NCBI GenBank assembly: GCA_963843465.1
Contig: CAWJKP010000001.1
Span: 682,001 to 746,000 of the forward strand
Length of the DNA stretch: 64,000 nucleotides
Direction of reading: 5' to 3'
From: CAWJKP01 sp963843465
Lineage (GTDB): Bacteria > Planctomycetota > Planctomycetia > Pirellulales > Thermoguttaceae
The notes under the pieces are model-generated. The model worked only from the letters and a program-made list of their open reading frames with translations. It did no database searches and was not told the origin of the DNA. Below are positions 1-9,504 of this stretch, piece after piece. Position 1 is the first letter of the stretch, and each line of letters starts with the position of its first letter. The translations under genes were made by a program, and so were the position numbers.

Positions 1-71
1 TGCGCTTCGGCGGACACGAGGCCGTTACAATTCCGGCCTACGATCGCCCCGCTCTCGGCACGGATTCGCAT

Positions 72-617
72 CTATTTCACCTGGACAGTTCCGTTCGTGC
101 TAACGATGACACGGAAACTGAAATCGTCGAAGCCCAACAAGTTCTGAAGAGTCGGACCTGGGTCGTTTGGGTAGGACTTGAATGCAACCGTGCCATTGAT
201 GATAATCTCGAATGCGGGAAACAAGCTGTGTTCGCCGACGCCAGCCAACGTCACGCTTCCATCCGCGTTACGCGTAGCGGTTATCAAGGCGCGTTCATCA
301 ATGGGCACAGGGATTGGCGCAAACGGGTACGCGGCGCCCGCCCCTATATAAATTTGGCTCTGCGTTGCGGAAATGTCCCTCTCCGCTTCTGTCTTGTTTG
401 CTGTCGCCCTGGCCGGTTTCAGAGAGCCAACGTGATAGACAGGGGGGAGGCCGGGGATGGGGCTTGGCATGGCTATCACTTGGTACGACGGATCACACGA
501 TGCTGAGAATAACGTGCCACTAAGCGGCTGCAAGGAACCAATTTGGCCCGAGCTGAACTGCCCGCTTAGCTTTACGCGCGACGTGCCAGCTTGACCAGCA
601 AGCTCGCGATTGTCTGT
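72..617 (-). pseudogene. 5'-truncated hypothetical protein (C-terminal part)
   Basis: The frame is open on the minus strand from 617 down to a TAG at 72. A TTG at 533 could start it, but coding-like sequence (GTSRVKLSGQFSSGQIG) continues upstream until a TAA at 618-620 that abuts MITE copy 1. The protein is rich in beta-strand-like Gly/Ser/Thr patterns, has no Cys pairs or membrane segments, and resembles the end of a secreted protein. No family is recognised. The 5' part seems to have been removed or separated by the MITE, so this is read as a broken gene. Confidence is moderate that the stretch codes. Confidence 0.4.
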
Positions 618-623
618 TTACGT

Positions 624-720
624 ATTCCGGGGACACATGACATAATTATTGACAAATGACTGGCGTAAGCGACTGATGGCGGTTCCGCGGCGCGCGAATT
701 AAGTTATGTGTCCCCGGAAT
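624..720 (+). mobile_element. 97-bp MITE, copy 1 (RAYT-derived)
   Basis: The element has inverted ends (ATTCCGGGGACACAT ... ATGTGTCCCCGGAAT). It matches four other copies and both ends of the transposase element at 10275-11020. Copies 1 and 2 share GCGGCGCGCG in the centre, whereas copies 3-5 have GCGGTGCGCG. It lies between two truncated minus-strand genes. Confidence 0.9.
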
Positions 721-1089
721 TACCTTGAAATCGGTGATCGCTCTGTCATATTCGCGTTTCTTGCCCCAAGCAACTCCCCGGCCATAGTGAGCGTCAGCAA
801 ATCTCGGATCGAGCCGGATTGCCTCGTTGAAATCGGCGATCGCCCTGTCGTTTTGGTCGTTGTAAAGCAGCAGTGCGCGGGCTCGACCGCAATACGCTTT
901 TGCAAGCCGCGGGTTGAGCCGCAACGCCTCAGTGTACTCTTCGATAGCCTTTTCGTATTCAGCCTCGGAACACCAAGAGCCAGCTCGATTGCAATGCTCA
1001 GCGGCGCGTTTCAAGTCGAGCAACCCCTGGGGGTTGTCGCACGCAAGGCAACAGAGCAGTAATGGCACGGTCAGAAGAGTCCGTTGCAT
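646..1089 (-). pseudogene. TPR lipoprotein, 3' end replaced by MITE
   Basis: The ATG at 1089 starts a lipoprotein-type signal (MQRTLLTVPLLLCCLAC, lipobox Cys about residue 17). Two tetratricopeptide repeats follow (EYEKAIEEYTEALRLNPRLA; DRAIADFNEAIRLDPRFADA) and a third one breaks off after REYDRAITDFK. The last residues (VIPGTHNLIRAP onward) are translated MITE sequence, so the native C-terminus is lost. TPR lipoproteins usually act as protein-protein scaffolds at the membrane. It begins 18 bases after the stop of a preceding fragment (1108-1242), which suggests an old operon. Confidence 0.7.
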
Positions 1090-1107
1090 AGTTCCGCTCC
1101 GCACTGG

Positions 1108-1242
1108 CTACCGACAATCTTCTCTCAGTTTCTCTTGCAATCGCCAAGTTTCTATTATGTTTTGTATCTCGTTCTGCTCGCGTATCAATTCCGCGATATC
1201 AGCCGCGGGGTCCTCATGTGTGTGTGGTTGCTCGTCGGACGT
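1108..1242 (-). pseudogene. C-terminal fragment of an unknown charged protein
   Basis: The minus frame reads through EDPAADIAELIREQNEIQ, a charged helical stretch, to a TAG at 1108-1110. It is open up to the edge of MITE copy 2, where the sequence identity stops. The TPR gene follows 18 bases later. No family can be assigned to about 44 residues; a coiled-coil C-terminus is the simplest reading. Confidence 0.45.
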
Positions 1243-1339
1243 ATTCCGGGGACACATGACATAATTATTGACAAATGACTGGCGTAAGCGACTGATGGCG
1301 GTTCCGCGGCGCGCGAATTAAGTTATGTGTCCCCGGAAT
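1243..1339 (+). mobile_element. 97-bp MITE, copy 2
   Basis: It is identical in layout to copy 1, with the same GCGGCGCGCG centre. It lies only a few bases beyond the inferred 3' end of the group II intron and on the other side truncates the fragment at 1108-1242. Confidence 0.9.
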
Positions 1340-1463
1340 TACCAAATAGGGTAGAGTCGAGAGGTGGCGCGGTGGGGTAGGCTTCGGCATATTCTGGGTC
1401 GGGGTTTCCCCGTCTGTGTCTCACTAGCCGCATGCCGTGCTCCGTTTCCACCTCCCGCTCATC

Positions 1464-1496
1464 GAACCGGACGGGCGGATTTCCCGCATCCGGCTC
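1464..1496 (-). ncRNA. Group II intron domain V
   Basis: The minus strand reads GAGCCGGATGCGGGAAAT, then CCGCCCGTCCGGTTC. This is a 33-nt hairpin with the GAAA-type tetraloop region and the two-part stem expected of the catalytic domain V. A domain VI-like stem follows (GATGAGCGGGAGGTGG). It supports an intact ribozyme core. Confidence 0.8.
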
Positions 1497-1507
1497 TCGG
1501 ACAAGGT

Positions 1508-2839
1508 TCATGGTTTCGCCCACGAGTAGCGACGGGGAAGTTTCTTGATGTTCAGCAGCCCAAGCTCACGCTCCAGGCGGCTGTCGGGATATTGGCTGTA
1601 TCCTTGTCCATCCAGCGTGAACTTCCTTCGTAGCCACCGACGGACCCGGCGACAGACGTGCCAATGCACGATCCCGAACGCCGCGGTGTAGGTTCCGTAG
1701 CAGAAGTAGTTGGCCCACCCGCGCAACACCTGATTGACCTGGTAGACCAGCGCTTCCGGCCGGATGAACGTCGGCAATCGGCCTACCAACTCGTTGAGCT
1801 GGCGGCAGACCCCAAGCACCTTCTTGCGCCGGTCGCGCGCCAGATAGGCCCCGCCCGTTCGCGGTGAATACATCCGTCCGAACGTATACCCAAGGAAGTC
1901 GAACGATTCGGCAGGCAGGCGAGCGACGTGCGTTTTCGTCTCGTTGACCGTCAATTTCAGCCGCCGCATCATGTCGCGCATCGTCGCCAGGGCGTCATCC
2001 GCCCGGCGGCGACACAGGATCACGAAGTCGTCGGCATAGTTGACGATCCGGGCCTGATAACGGGTCTCATGCCCAAGGGTCTTCCAACCCAGCACGAAAC
2101 GTCGCATGTACAGGTTCGCCAACAAGGGTGAAATCGGCGCGCCTTGCGGCGAACCGCGCTTCGTGTCCTTGTTCCGCGTGGTACGTCGCACATGGCCCCG
2201 CTCGTCGGTTTCCTCCACCGGCGCCACCAACCATTGCTTTATCAGGTGCAGCATGGCCTTGTCGCTCACGCGACGGGCGACGCACAGCATCAGCTCCGGG
2301 TGCGGGATGCTATCGAAATACCCGCTCAAATCCGCATCGACGACCGCGCGATACCCCTGGCCCAGCAGGCGATGCACTTCTTGCACTGCCTCCAGGGCAC
2401 TGTGGTCCGCGCGATAGGCGTGTTGTTCGGGTTGCAGGTCGGCCTCGAAGATCGGTTCCAAGACCAGCAGCGCGGCGGTTTGCACCACGCGGTCGCGGAT
2501 CGTGGGAATCCCCAGCGGCCTCTGCTTCCCGTCCGGTTTCGGCAGGTAGACCCGCCGGACCGGTTGCGGCTGATACCGTTTCGTTCGCAATTCCTCCGTC
2601 AGTTCGTCCAACCAGCGATCCACGCCGTACTTCTCGATGTCCTCGAAGGACTGGCCATCGACCCCGGGCGCTCCGCCGTTGGCACGGCATTGCGCGTAGG
2701 CCGCTTCCAGCACGTCGCGGCGATACACCTTGTCGTACAGGGAGTAGAAGCGAAAATTGGGCGCACTCTTCGCTTTGTCATGCAGCGCCGCGCGGAGTTT
2801 CTGCAACGGATTGGTGTTGGTAGGCTCTTCGCCAATCAT
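1508..2839 (-). CDS. ltrA: Group II intron reverse transcriptase/maturase
   Basis: The protein has 443 aa. It is an RNA-dependent DNA polymerase and splicing maturase that helps the intron RNA fold and supports retrohoming. Seen: RT motifs PKPDGKQRPLGIPT (about 101-113), DADLSGYFDSI (168-178), RGSPQGAPISPLLANLY (228-244) and catalytic YADD (268-271), then LGYTFG and a C-terminal maturase domain X (GWANYF). No HNH endonuclease domain follows, as in many bacterial endonuclease-minus introns. The ATG at 2839 is preceded by GGCAGAGG. The frame is intact, so the enzyme is probably functional. It lies in intron domain IV. Confidence 0.93.
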   Translation of the reverse strand: MIGEEPTNTNPLQKLRAALHDKAKSAPNFRFYSLYDKVYRRDVLEAAYAQCRANGGAPGVDGQSFEDIEKYGVDRWLDELTEELRTKRYQPQPVRRVYLPKPDGKQRPLGIPTIRDRVVQTAALLVLEPIFEADLQPEQHAYRADHSALEAVQEVHRLLGQGYRAVVDADLSGYFDSIPHPELMLCVARRVSDKAMLHLIKQWLVAPVEETDERGHVRRTTRNKDTKRGSPQGAPISPLLANLYMRRFVLGWKTLGHETRYQARIVNYADDFVILCRRRADDALATMRDMMRRLKLTVNETKTHVARLPAESFDFLGYTFGRMYSPRTGGAYLARDRRKKVLGVCRQLNELVGRLPTFIRPEALVYQVNQVLRGWANYFCYGTYTAAFGIVHWHVCRRVRRWLRRKFTLDGQGYSQYPDSRLERELGLLNIKKLPRRYSWAKP

Positions 2840-3334
2840 CCTCTGCCTTGCTCCTGCGTACGCTGATCCTTGAACTGAGGCCCCTTGGCTCCGCCGGCAT
2901 TACCCGGTTTCAACGCTACTACGAGCCTCTCCGCCGCCGACGCGACCGGACCTGGCCCTCGCGGGTTGCCCGTTGCGGTTGCCGCCGCTGTCGTCGTCGG
3001 TTTCCCGTGCTTCATGTGCGTTCCTTCGATACATGCCGTCGTCTCTACCCCGGCGGAACTGCAGAGTGCTTTCGTCGCTCACTTCCTCTGCAACACTGGC
3101 CTTCCCCAACAGTCAGAAGGGTCGGCTTCCGCGACTAGGGTTTCGGGGCCTAATCGAACGTTCACTTGCGTTACGGCCTGCATCTTCGCGGGGTCACCAA
3201 GTGACCCTTTCCATCGAAGGCTCCGACGAATTCGTTGCCTCCTCCGCCGCTTCGATTGCTACTGGGCAAGCGACCCTTCCCAGGCGGGACTTTCACCCGC
3301 TAGAATACACACGCATTCACGGCGCACTGACTGT

Positions 3335-3379
3335 CCCCTATTTCCTATTTCCTTTTCCTATTTCCCCTATTTCTATTTC
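3335..3379. repeat. Short CCTATTT-type polypyrimidine repeat
   Basis: Four to five imperfect CCTATTT(CC) units lie between the group II intron 5' end and the stop of the leucine-rich-repeat gene. The sequence next to the intron on the minus strand, AAATAGGGGACAGTCA, resembles ends of RAYT-type elements known from other genomes; that likeness is from memory and unverified. Confidence 0.5.
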
Positions 3380-3407
3380 GCCAGTATATGCGCCTCCTTT
3401 ATCGTTC

Positions 3408-5089
3408 TCATAGCGCACACTTTATGACCGTCAAGTTTGGCAGTGAGTTGATTAGCGAAGCCAAACCGTCGCGACTGTAACCCCGACATGATCGAAGATC
3501 CAGGCATCGAAGCTTTTTCAGATTCGATAGGTTATGAAGTCCCGCGTCCGTTAACGTACCCCCAAGGGAAAGCTCCTCCAGCTCAGTCAGTTTGGCGATA
3601 CCGCTGAGGTGGCGCAAAAGACGCGTCAAGGGCGTCAAAGGAAACGTCAAGACCCAAGGCGCGAAGATTCTTGAGCTTCCAGACAGCGTCCAAACCCGCC
3701 GGACTTACCTCCCTAAGCCGTGCCAATTCCAGACGCCGCAAATCCGGAAAGTCGTGAAGCATGAGGAGTCCTGCGTCCGTGAGCATCCAGCCGCTCGCGA
3801 TGCTCAGAGATTTCAAATGCCGCAAACGATTAATTCTCCTTATGCCCTCGTCGCTGATTGTCCGTCGGATGCATGAGCTTCTGATGGTCAGAGCTCGCAA
3901 TGACGCCAGCGCCGACCCGTTCCATATCCTGGTCCACCGGCTCGTCAAGCGCCAGTTCCCGAAGTTCGGGTAGCGAACTGAGCCAGCTGAGCCATTTCAT
4001 GCTCTCGACCGTTCTCTCCCAACGATCGGTCGACTCGTTATACTGCTCGCTTGCATCCCCAAGTTCGACGCCGAGTTGTTCGACGTGCTTGCAAGACATC
4101 AGATCAAGATGGGTCGCCGCGTCACAGAGGACCTCCATCTGCCGTAGGCCACTGGGAAGTTCCAAGGTTCCGGGGCGAGCGTCGGAAAGGCTGCCGCGAA
4201 GGCGAAGACGTTTCAAGCCTCGTAGCGCAGAGAGGCCCTCGCCGCCCAATTGGAGGTCCAGAGCGGCAACGTCGAGTTCCTCAAGTTTCGGGAGGCCCGT
4301 GAGGGCAGCGACGCTCTTTGGCCCAAGGCTGTCGATTCTAAGGCAATGAAGCTGGCCAAGGGCCGCTAGAAGGTCCGCCAAGGAGGCATCCGTTACGCCG
4401 TCGTTATGACGCAGGCTCAATCGCTCCAGGCTCTTAAGCGGCGCGACCCACCTCAGCGACACCGCATCCAATCCAACAGCGTAGAGGTTGAGTCGACGCA
4501 AGTTCGGGAACTCCGCGAGGCGCGCTAAGCCCTTTTCCGACGCCGCGCCGATACCCTTGTTGCTTAAGTCGAGGTCTTCCAACTTGGCAAGCCTGAATAG
4601 CGGCCCGATGTCGGCCTCGATCAAATTGCAGGGAAGGGTAAGCTTCCGCAGCCGCGACAATTTCGCGACCCTCGAGATCGCGCTTGGGGCGAGCTGGCAA
4701 TGACCCGCGAATTCGAGCCTCTCGATGTTTCCCAGCCCTTCTAGTACGTCGCAGTCGAGCGCCGTCAAGCGACCAAGGTCATAAACTCGGACCGAAAAGC
4801 CGACGGTCCGCCATGCATGAGATTGGCGTTCGAGCGTCGCGCACACAAAAGTTCGGTGGCTTCCCCATCGCCTGCCGGAGCAGGCCAACACGTCGGCTAC
4901 ATTTTCACCCCGAGGAAATATACTCCCGGCACCGCCTTGCCTTGCGGGTACTTGCGCGATCAGAGAAGACCAACCTACACTTCCGCTGGTGCCTATTTTC
5001 CCGCGCGTCCCACGTTCCAATTCAGGATGAAACAAGGCAAGGCTAGCTAGCGTCGCTACTAGGAGCATTATGACGTACCTGCCACGCAT
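3408..5089 (-). pseudogene. Secreted leucine-rich-repeat protein, two frameshifts
   Basis: The ATG at 5089 begins a signal/anchor (MRGRYVIMLLVATLASLALF). About 12 leucine-rich repeats follow (for example LSRLRKLTLPCNLIEADIG, LAKLEDLDLSNKGIG). The reading frame moves at about 3912, where DMERVG must join LASLRALTIRSS, and again at about 3620, where FDALDA joins LLRHLSGIAKL. The frame ends at 3408. With both corrected the protein would have about 560 aa. LRR proteins are generally binding scaffolds; no enzyme domain is seen. It starts 69 bases after the RTX gene stop and may be cotranscribed with it. Sequencing error and real decay are both possible. Confidence 0.75.
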
Positions 5090-5157
5090 AATCGCCCTCA
5101 CGTATAGTGTTTGTGGGACCCGTGAGATCACGCAAGTTGCTGAAGTTGAGCAACACG

Positions 5158-8100
5158 TCATATTTGAATGTCGAAACCGGTATCGAAACCACCGGAGGCG
5201 TCCGTACGTGGAATAAGCGTGTTGCCGGTCGCACTGATCAAGCGCATTACGTACTGGGTGTATTCGTCCTTTTGCGCTACGGTAGGATAGCCCTTCTTGG
5301 AATCAAAAGACCCGGAAATATGAGAGAGCACTCCCATGTCCGCCAGGCAGGGTACAATGGTCGTTGCGTCCCCATTCGTGAGCGTTCCCGTCCAGTGCCC
5401 CATAACAAGGGGCATATCACCCTCGCTATTGCCAATCCCGTTGGAGTCGGCCGACTTGTCCGCCGTCCCGTCAAGAACATCCGTATAGATCAATACAACA
5501 TTGAACCCAACGGCGCTTGCGGGCACCTGCATGTCGCAGTAGACCGAGCGCGCGCGCTTGCCAACCGGCGTAGTGTCATCGTAGTCTTTCGTCCAGTTGG
5601 CTGCGTATGACCGATTACTGTCCTGGGGCAGCGCGTTCGTGTTAAAGCCGCCAATAATCCCGCCGCTAGCGTTTGTCCATTCAACCGCGAACTGGGCAGA
5701 ATCCGTGTCGTGCGTGATCGACGCCGACTTAACGCCGCTCATGACGTTGTAGAGGTCTTGACCCTGCGACACCTTCTTGTAGTTGGGGCCATCGTTTATT
5801 CTGACTCGAAGTGTCCCATCACTGATCACGATGGATGAGTATGCAACCGCACTGGTGCCATACTTGTTCGTATCGAACGGGTAATAGATCGGCATCCGTG
5901 ATGCGGCTTGCTGTCCCAATGTCGTAGTTGACACGCAAGCGGACGCGTTCTCGACCTCAACGTCGCCGACGGTTTTCACGTCGTCCATCGTGACCGTCGA
6001 GTTCGTCGGAGCGCCGGCGGCCGCGGAGAGCCACCAGTCCCCCGTGTAATTGCCCGCGGCGATCGCGGCATCGACCTGCGCCGCGGTCATCGACGAAGTG
6101 GCGGTGGGCGAGGTCCGGAACAGAATGGCGGGATCGGCGGAAATCGAAGCTAGCCAGTTGCTGGCATTGGCGTAAATTTGGCTGAGCGCGGCGTAGAAGT
6201 TGACCTCGACGGGCTGGCCCTCGCCCTCGATGGGAATCTGTATCGGCTGCGAGGAATCCTGCCAGTTGGCATAGGCGTCCGCATCGGCTGGCGTCTCGTC
6301 GGGCGCGGGCGTCTGGTTGACCGGCGTGATGCTCACCACGGGCACGGCTTCGGGATCGTGGATGGCCACCACGGCCTGCCACTCGTTGGCAACGCCGGAG
6401 GGGGACAAAACCATGTCGCCGCCGTAGTCGAACTGCACGCTTTGCCGCTGCTGCGCACCGGTGAAGAACACGTTCGCAAGCAGCAGCGTGTCGCCCGCGC
6501 CCGTGCCGGGGCCCACCGGATCGATCTCGAAGGTCTGCGAGCCGCTGCCGGCGCTCACCGGCAGGGTAATCACCTCGCCTGTGTCGCCCGACGGCACCGG
6601 ACCGCTGGTGCCGACGGGCTGGTAATCCGTGCCCACCACCGCCGGGCCGCCGAGATTCACCACGATCGCCCCGGCCTGCGTGAGGCCGTTCCAGTACACG
6701 GTAAACTCGCCGGAGGTCTGCTCCGGCTTCGAGGCGTCGGGCTTGTCGGCAACGATGCCCACCTCGTGGTCGCCGGGCGACATGTCTTCGACGATCACCG
6801 TATACGTGGCGCTGGGCGACTGCTCGTCGGCGTCCGTGACGTCGACGCTGGCGTAGTAAACGCCGTCGGCGGCATAGGTGTGGCTGGGCGCGGCAAAAAC
6901 GCTGCCGTAGAAGCTGAAGGTCGCCGAGTGACCGTCGCCGTAATAGACGGTTCCCTCGCGCAGGCCGCCGGTGGAATCCAACAGTTGGCCGCGGAGCACA
7001 ACGCCCGTCCCCGAGCCGGCCATGACGTTGTTCTCCGCGGGAACGATCATCGGCGTCGTGCTATCGATGTCGCCGGCGCGGAGCACGGTGCTGCCCGACG
7101 CGCCGCCGTAGAGCCAGTCGTTGCCCGTGCCGGCGGCGATGGAATCGTTGCCGCCGCCGCCCTGGACCCAGTCGTTGCCATTGCCGACGCTGATCGTGTC
7201 GTTGCCGGCGCCGCCGAAGACCTGGTCGTTGCCGTTGCCGGCGGTGATCGTGTCGCCGCCGGAGCCGGCGTAGATCGTGTCGTTGCCGTCGACGTCCTCG
7301 ATCGTGTTGCTCCGCGTCCCCTGGCCGGTGATGGTGTCGTTGCCATCGCCGCCGTAGATCGTGTCGCCGCCATCGGCCGCGCCGTAGATGGTGTCGCCGC
7401 CGTCGCCGCCGTGGACCGTGCTGCCGCCCGCCGCGCCGTCGTAGATCGTGTCGCCGCCGCTGCCGGCCCAGATCGTGTCGCCGCCGCCGGCGCCGCCGTA
7501 GATGGTGTTGCCGCCCGAGCCGCCCTGGATCGTGTTGCCGCCCGCGGCGCCGCCGTAGATCGTGTCGCCGCCGTCGCCGCCGACGATCCAGTCGCTGCCG
7601 GAGCCGCCGTAGATCGTCAGCGGCACGGTCGCGGGCGGGTCGTTGCCCGCAGCGTCGATGTCGTTGTTGCCGGTGGGCGTGCCGATCGTGACGCCGGAGA
7701 CGGAGCTGAAGGTATAGTCCATGAGGTTCAACGCCACGGTGACGTTCCCGCTGTCCTCTTGCGAAACACCGACGGTGTTAGTCGCGTCGGCTGCCCCGAC
7801 GGGCGTAAAGGCGTACACGCTTCCGTCGGCGGTCTGGAAAACGCCGCTTAAGGGCTCCGAGGAAACGTTGTCGGCCTTGGTCGTCTGCCGAACGTCATTA
7901 TAAACGTCCAGATCCGCCCACAGATAGCAATTGGTGTCCAGTTGGCCCAGGTCGGCCGCGAAAGTGACGGTGTACGTCCCATCGGCCAAGAGCGAGGGAT
8001 CGGTGACCGGATAGGTCTGGAGTAGCTCGACCGGCTGGTATGACGTACCACTTTGCGAGCCATAGATGCCGATGGTGAAGGGCACGGCGGCCTGGCCGCT

Positions 8101-8178
8101 GACCGTGTAGGTGACGGAAAAGTCGCCGGCGGTATCGACGTTGAAGGCGTCCATGACCAGGTTGGTCGGGACCGGCAA
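5158..8178 (-). CDS. RTX-type calcium-binding repeat protein, N-terminus missing
   Basis: About 1,000 aa. A beta-rich N-terminal domain (FSVTYTVSGQAAVPFTIGIY) leads into about 15-18 glycine/aspartate nonapeptide repeats (GGDTIYGG, GGNTIQGG, GNDWLYGG; DNA about 7070-7620). These in known RTX proteins fold into a Ca2+-loaded parallel beta-roll. A PKD-like domain (YYGDGHSATFSF) and long Calx-beta-like and unclassified domains follow to the stop at 5158. No signal peptide is visible. The longest frame opens on a TTG at 8178 inside a 51-bp palindrome, and the first ATG gives MDAFNVDTAGDF at 8154. The original N-terminus was therefore probably cut off by that element. Known relatives are exported surface or matrix proteins. 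Confidence 0.75.
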   Translation of the reverse strand: MPVPTNLVMDAFNVDTAGDFSVTYTVSGQAAVPFTIGIYGSQSGTSYQPVELLQTYPVTDPSLLADGTYTVTFAADLGQLDTNCYLWADLDVYNDVRQTTKADNVSSEPLSGVFQTADGSVYAFTPVGAADATNTVGVSQEDSGNVTVALNLMDYTFSSVSGVTIGTPTGNNDIDAAGNDPPATVPLTIYGGSGSDWIVGGDGGDTIYGGAAGGNTIQGGSGGNTIYGGAGGGDTIWAGSGGDTIYDGAAGGSTVHGGDGGDTIYGAADGGDTIYGGDGNDTITGQGTRSNTIEDVDGNDTIYAGSGGDTITAGNGNDQVFGGAGNDTISVGNGNDWVQGGGGNDSIAAGTGNDWLYGGASGSTVLRAGDIDSTTPMIVPAENNVMAGSGTGVVLRGQLLDSTGGLREGTVYYGDGHSATFSFYGSVFAAPSHTYAADGVYYASVDVTDADEQSPSATYTVIVEDMSPGDHEVGIVADKPDASKPEQTSGEFTVYWNGLTQAGAIVVNLGGPAVVGTDYQPVGTSGPVPSGDTGEVITLPVSAGSGSQTFEIDPVGPGTGAGDTLLLANVFFTGAQQRQSVQFDYGGDMVLSPSGVANEWQAVVAIHDPEAVPVVSITPVNQTPAPDETPADADAYANWQDSSQPIQIPIEGEGQPVEVNFYAALSQIYANASNWLASISADPAILFRTSPTATSSMTAAQVDAAIAAGNYTGDWWLSAAAGAPTNSTVTMDDVKTVGDVEVENASACVSTTTLGQQAASRMPIYYPFDTNKYGTSAVAYSSIVISDGTLRVRINDGPNYKKVSQGQDLYNVMSGVKSASITHDTDSAQFAVEWTNASGGIIGGFNTNALPQDSNRSYAANWTKDYDDTTPVGKRARSVYCDMQVPASAVGFNVVLIYTDVLDGTADKSADSNGIGNSEGDMPLVMGHWTGTLTNGDATTIVPCLADMGVLSHISGSFDSKKGYPTVAQKDEYTQYVMRLISATGNTLIPRTDASGGFDTGFDIQI

Positions 8179-8227
8179 AGGGGTCGGAAGTCGATTCCAG
8201 GACCGAAAAACGACTTCCGACCCCTTT
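8177..8227. repeat. 51-bp palindromic element at the RTX gene 5' end
   Basis: Two perfect 17-base arms (AAAGGGGTCGGAAGTCG at 8177-8193 and its complement at 8211-8227) flank a 17-base loop. The arm sequence and size fit a small REP/MITE-type element. Its left edge coincides with the place where the RTX reading frame begins. Confidence 0.75.
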
Positions 8228-8275
8228 GTGCGCGTGCGCGTCCCCCCTATTTTCCGCCCGGAATTATAGGTCAGC

Positions 8276-8784
8276 TCAAATAATCCAAAAGATTAGGGTC
8301 GTCAAAATAGCGCCAAGCAATGTGGCGATGGCCGACTCGAAAAGGGACAACCGAACGGGCCTGACCGAAACATCGCCGCCGCCGAACGTAGGGCCGACGA
8401 CTGCGCCTGCGCCGCCGGCGAGGGCGCCGACGACAAGTGCGAGGGCGAGCGTGCTAGCAGTTGTCGCCCACGTTCTCCAAGGGTCGAGCCATACATATAC
8501 GCATGCCGCTGGTAGAAATATGAGTGCGCCGTACGCGCTCGTGCGCCGAGCGCCTGCAAAGCGCCGCCGACCGCTCCGGCCGCCGCGCCCGGGATAAAAG
8601 CGCCCACCAAAAGCGGAACCATCGCCTCCCATGGGTCGGAAACGAAGGCCCCGCCCTTGCAGAAAAACGCCTTCAGGAGCGCGGCGACGATTGCCAGCGT
8701 GCCGGCGAAAAGCGGAACGGCGACGCCAGCTAACGCGGCGCTCGAGCAACGCCGAAACGGGCCAAAATACCTACAAAAATCCAT
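8276..8784 (-). pseudogene. Small integral membrane protein, frameshifted
   Basis: The ATG at 8784 follows a good AGGAGG. The first frame encodes two hydrophobic segments (LAGVAVPLFAGTLAIVAALL; PLLVGAFIPGAAAGAVGGAL). At about 8528 the coding pattern passes to another frame with two more (YGALIFLPAACVYVW; LALALVVGALAGGAGAVVG) and a final helix to the stop at 8276. Corrected, it would be about 168 aa with four to five membrane helices. The family is unknown. MITE copy 3 lies upstream, about 115 bases from the start. Confidence 0.6.
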
Positions 8785-8900
8785 GAACGCAAACCTCCTG
8801 TGCCTCCAAGAACGGGTGTTGGCCGCTAGGCCGCGACCCATATGCCCGTTACGTCCATCAAGCACAACGCGAACGTAAAGGCAGACATCGCGACGGACGT

Positions 8901-8997
8901 ATTCCGGGGACACATGACATAATTATTGACAAATGACTGGCGTAAGCGACTGATGGCGGTTCCGCGGTGCGCGAATTAAGTTATGTGTCCCCGGAAT
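8901..8997 (+). mobile_element. 97-bp MITE, copy 3
   Basis: It has the same inverted ends as the other copies, with centre GCGGTGCGCG identical to copies 4 and 5. Only 31 bases separate it from copy 4. Confidence 0.9.
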
Positions 8998-9028
8998 TAC
9001 CCTTCCTTCGATACATGCCGTCGGACGT

Positions 9029-9125
9029 ATTCCGGGGACACATGACATAATTATTGACAAATGACTGGCGTAAGCGACTGATGGCGGTTCCGCGGTGCGC
9101 GAATTAAGTTATGTGTCCCCGGAAT
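9029..9125 (+). mobile_element. 97-bp MITE, copy 4
   Basis: It is identical to copies 3 and 5 over the element. It cuts the minus-strand gene at 9126-9467, supplying that frame with the codons GNSGDT and a TAA. Confidence 0.9.
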
Positions 9126-9467
9126 TACCCCAGGGGAAACCATTATAGCAGGGCACGTACGGCATCGTCGCGAAGGAAGGAGCGAGGGCGTGCAATTCTT
9201 CATCCGACAGCCTCTTTCTCAGCGCGTCCTCAAAGAGCCCCAGCCGATCGAGGTCCTTCCTAAACGGCAAGTGGCTGGCGCGCCTATGGGGAAGCGGCTT
9301 CGCCCGCGCCAGTTCCCAAATCTTCTGCACGCTCGGCGAGCTCCAGGCGATCGTGGCCGCCTGCTCCGCCTTTCGTTGATTGCGGGCGGGCTCTTGCCCA
9401 TTGACGGCGACGGCGAGCGGGCGCAGAGAACCGCGGCCGTCCCGGCCGCGACCAGGTGGCTCATCAT
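9109..9467 (-). pseudogene. Hypothetical protein truncated by MITE copy 4
   Basis: The start ATG ATG at 9467 follows AAGGAGGATAGAA, a strong ribosome binding site. The first frame gives MMSHLVAAGTAAVLCARS, a possible signal or lipoprotein leader. Coding then passes to a second frame at about 9390 (QAATIAWSSPSVQKIWELAR) and runs through KDLDRLGLFEDALRKRLSDE to PCYNG. There MITE sequence supplies the final residues GNSGDT and the stop. The family is not recognised. One frameshift plus the insertion mark it as broken. Confidence 0.55.
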
Positions 9468-9504
9468 TTCTATCCTCCTTATCGCTATTTTGTCAACAGG
9501 ACGT

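Larger units (their letters stand above)
1347..3327 (-). mobile_element. Group II intron with maturase gene
   Basis: On the minus strand a GTGCGCC 5' end lies at 3327-3321, followed by the domain I signature AGCGGGTGAAAGTCCCGC. The maturase gene sits in the usual domain IV position, and a typical domain V hairpin is at 1496-1464. The 3' boundary is inferred near 1347 from the sequence CGACTCTACC, which resembles ends of related introns, and is uncertain by about 10 bases. The intron is about 1.98 kb and looks complete. The 5' exon side is a purine-rich AAATAGG-type repeat ending GGGGACAGTCA; no host gene is visible. Confidence 0.8.

Noticed and set aside
2128..2866. Plus-strand frames over the intron maturase
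   Set aside because: Arg/Pro-rich translations with no family features; the minus strand has all reverse transcriptase motifs.
7070..7620. CRISPR-like or satellite repeat
   Set aside because: The repetition comes from RTX nonapeptide codons with variable sequence, not from conserved DNA repeats with spacers.
6178..7851. 557-residue open frame on the plus strand opposite the RTX gene
   Set aside because: It is the mirror of GC-rich glycine/aspartate repeats; the translation is an Ala/Val/Arg/Asp-rich repeat with no fold pattern, while the minus strand shows clear RTX motifs.
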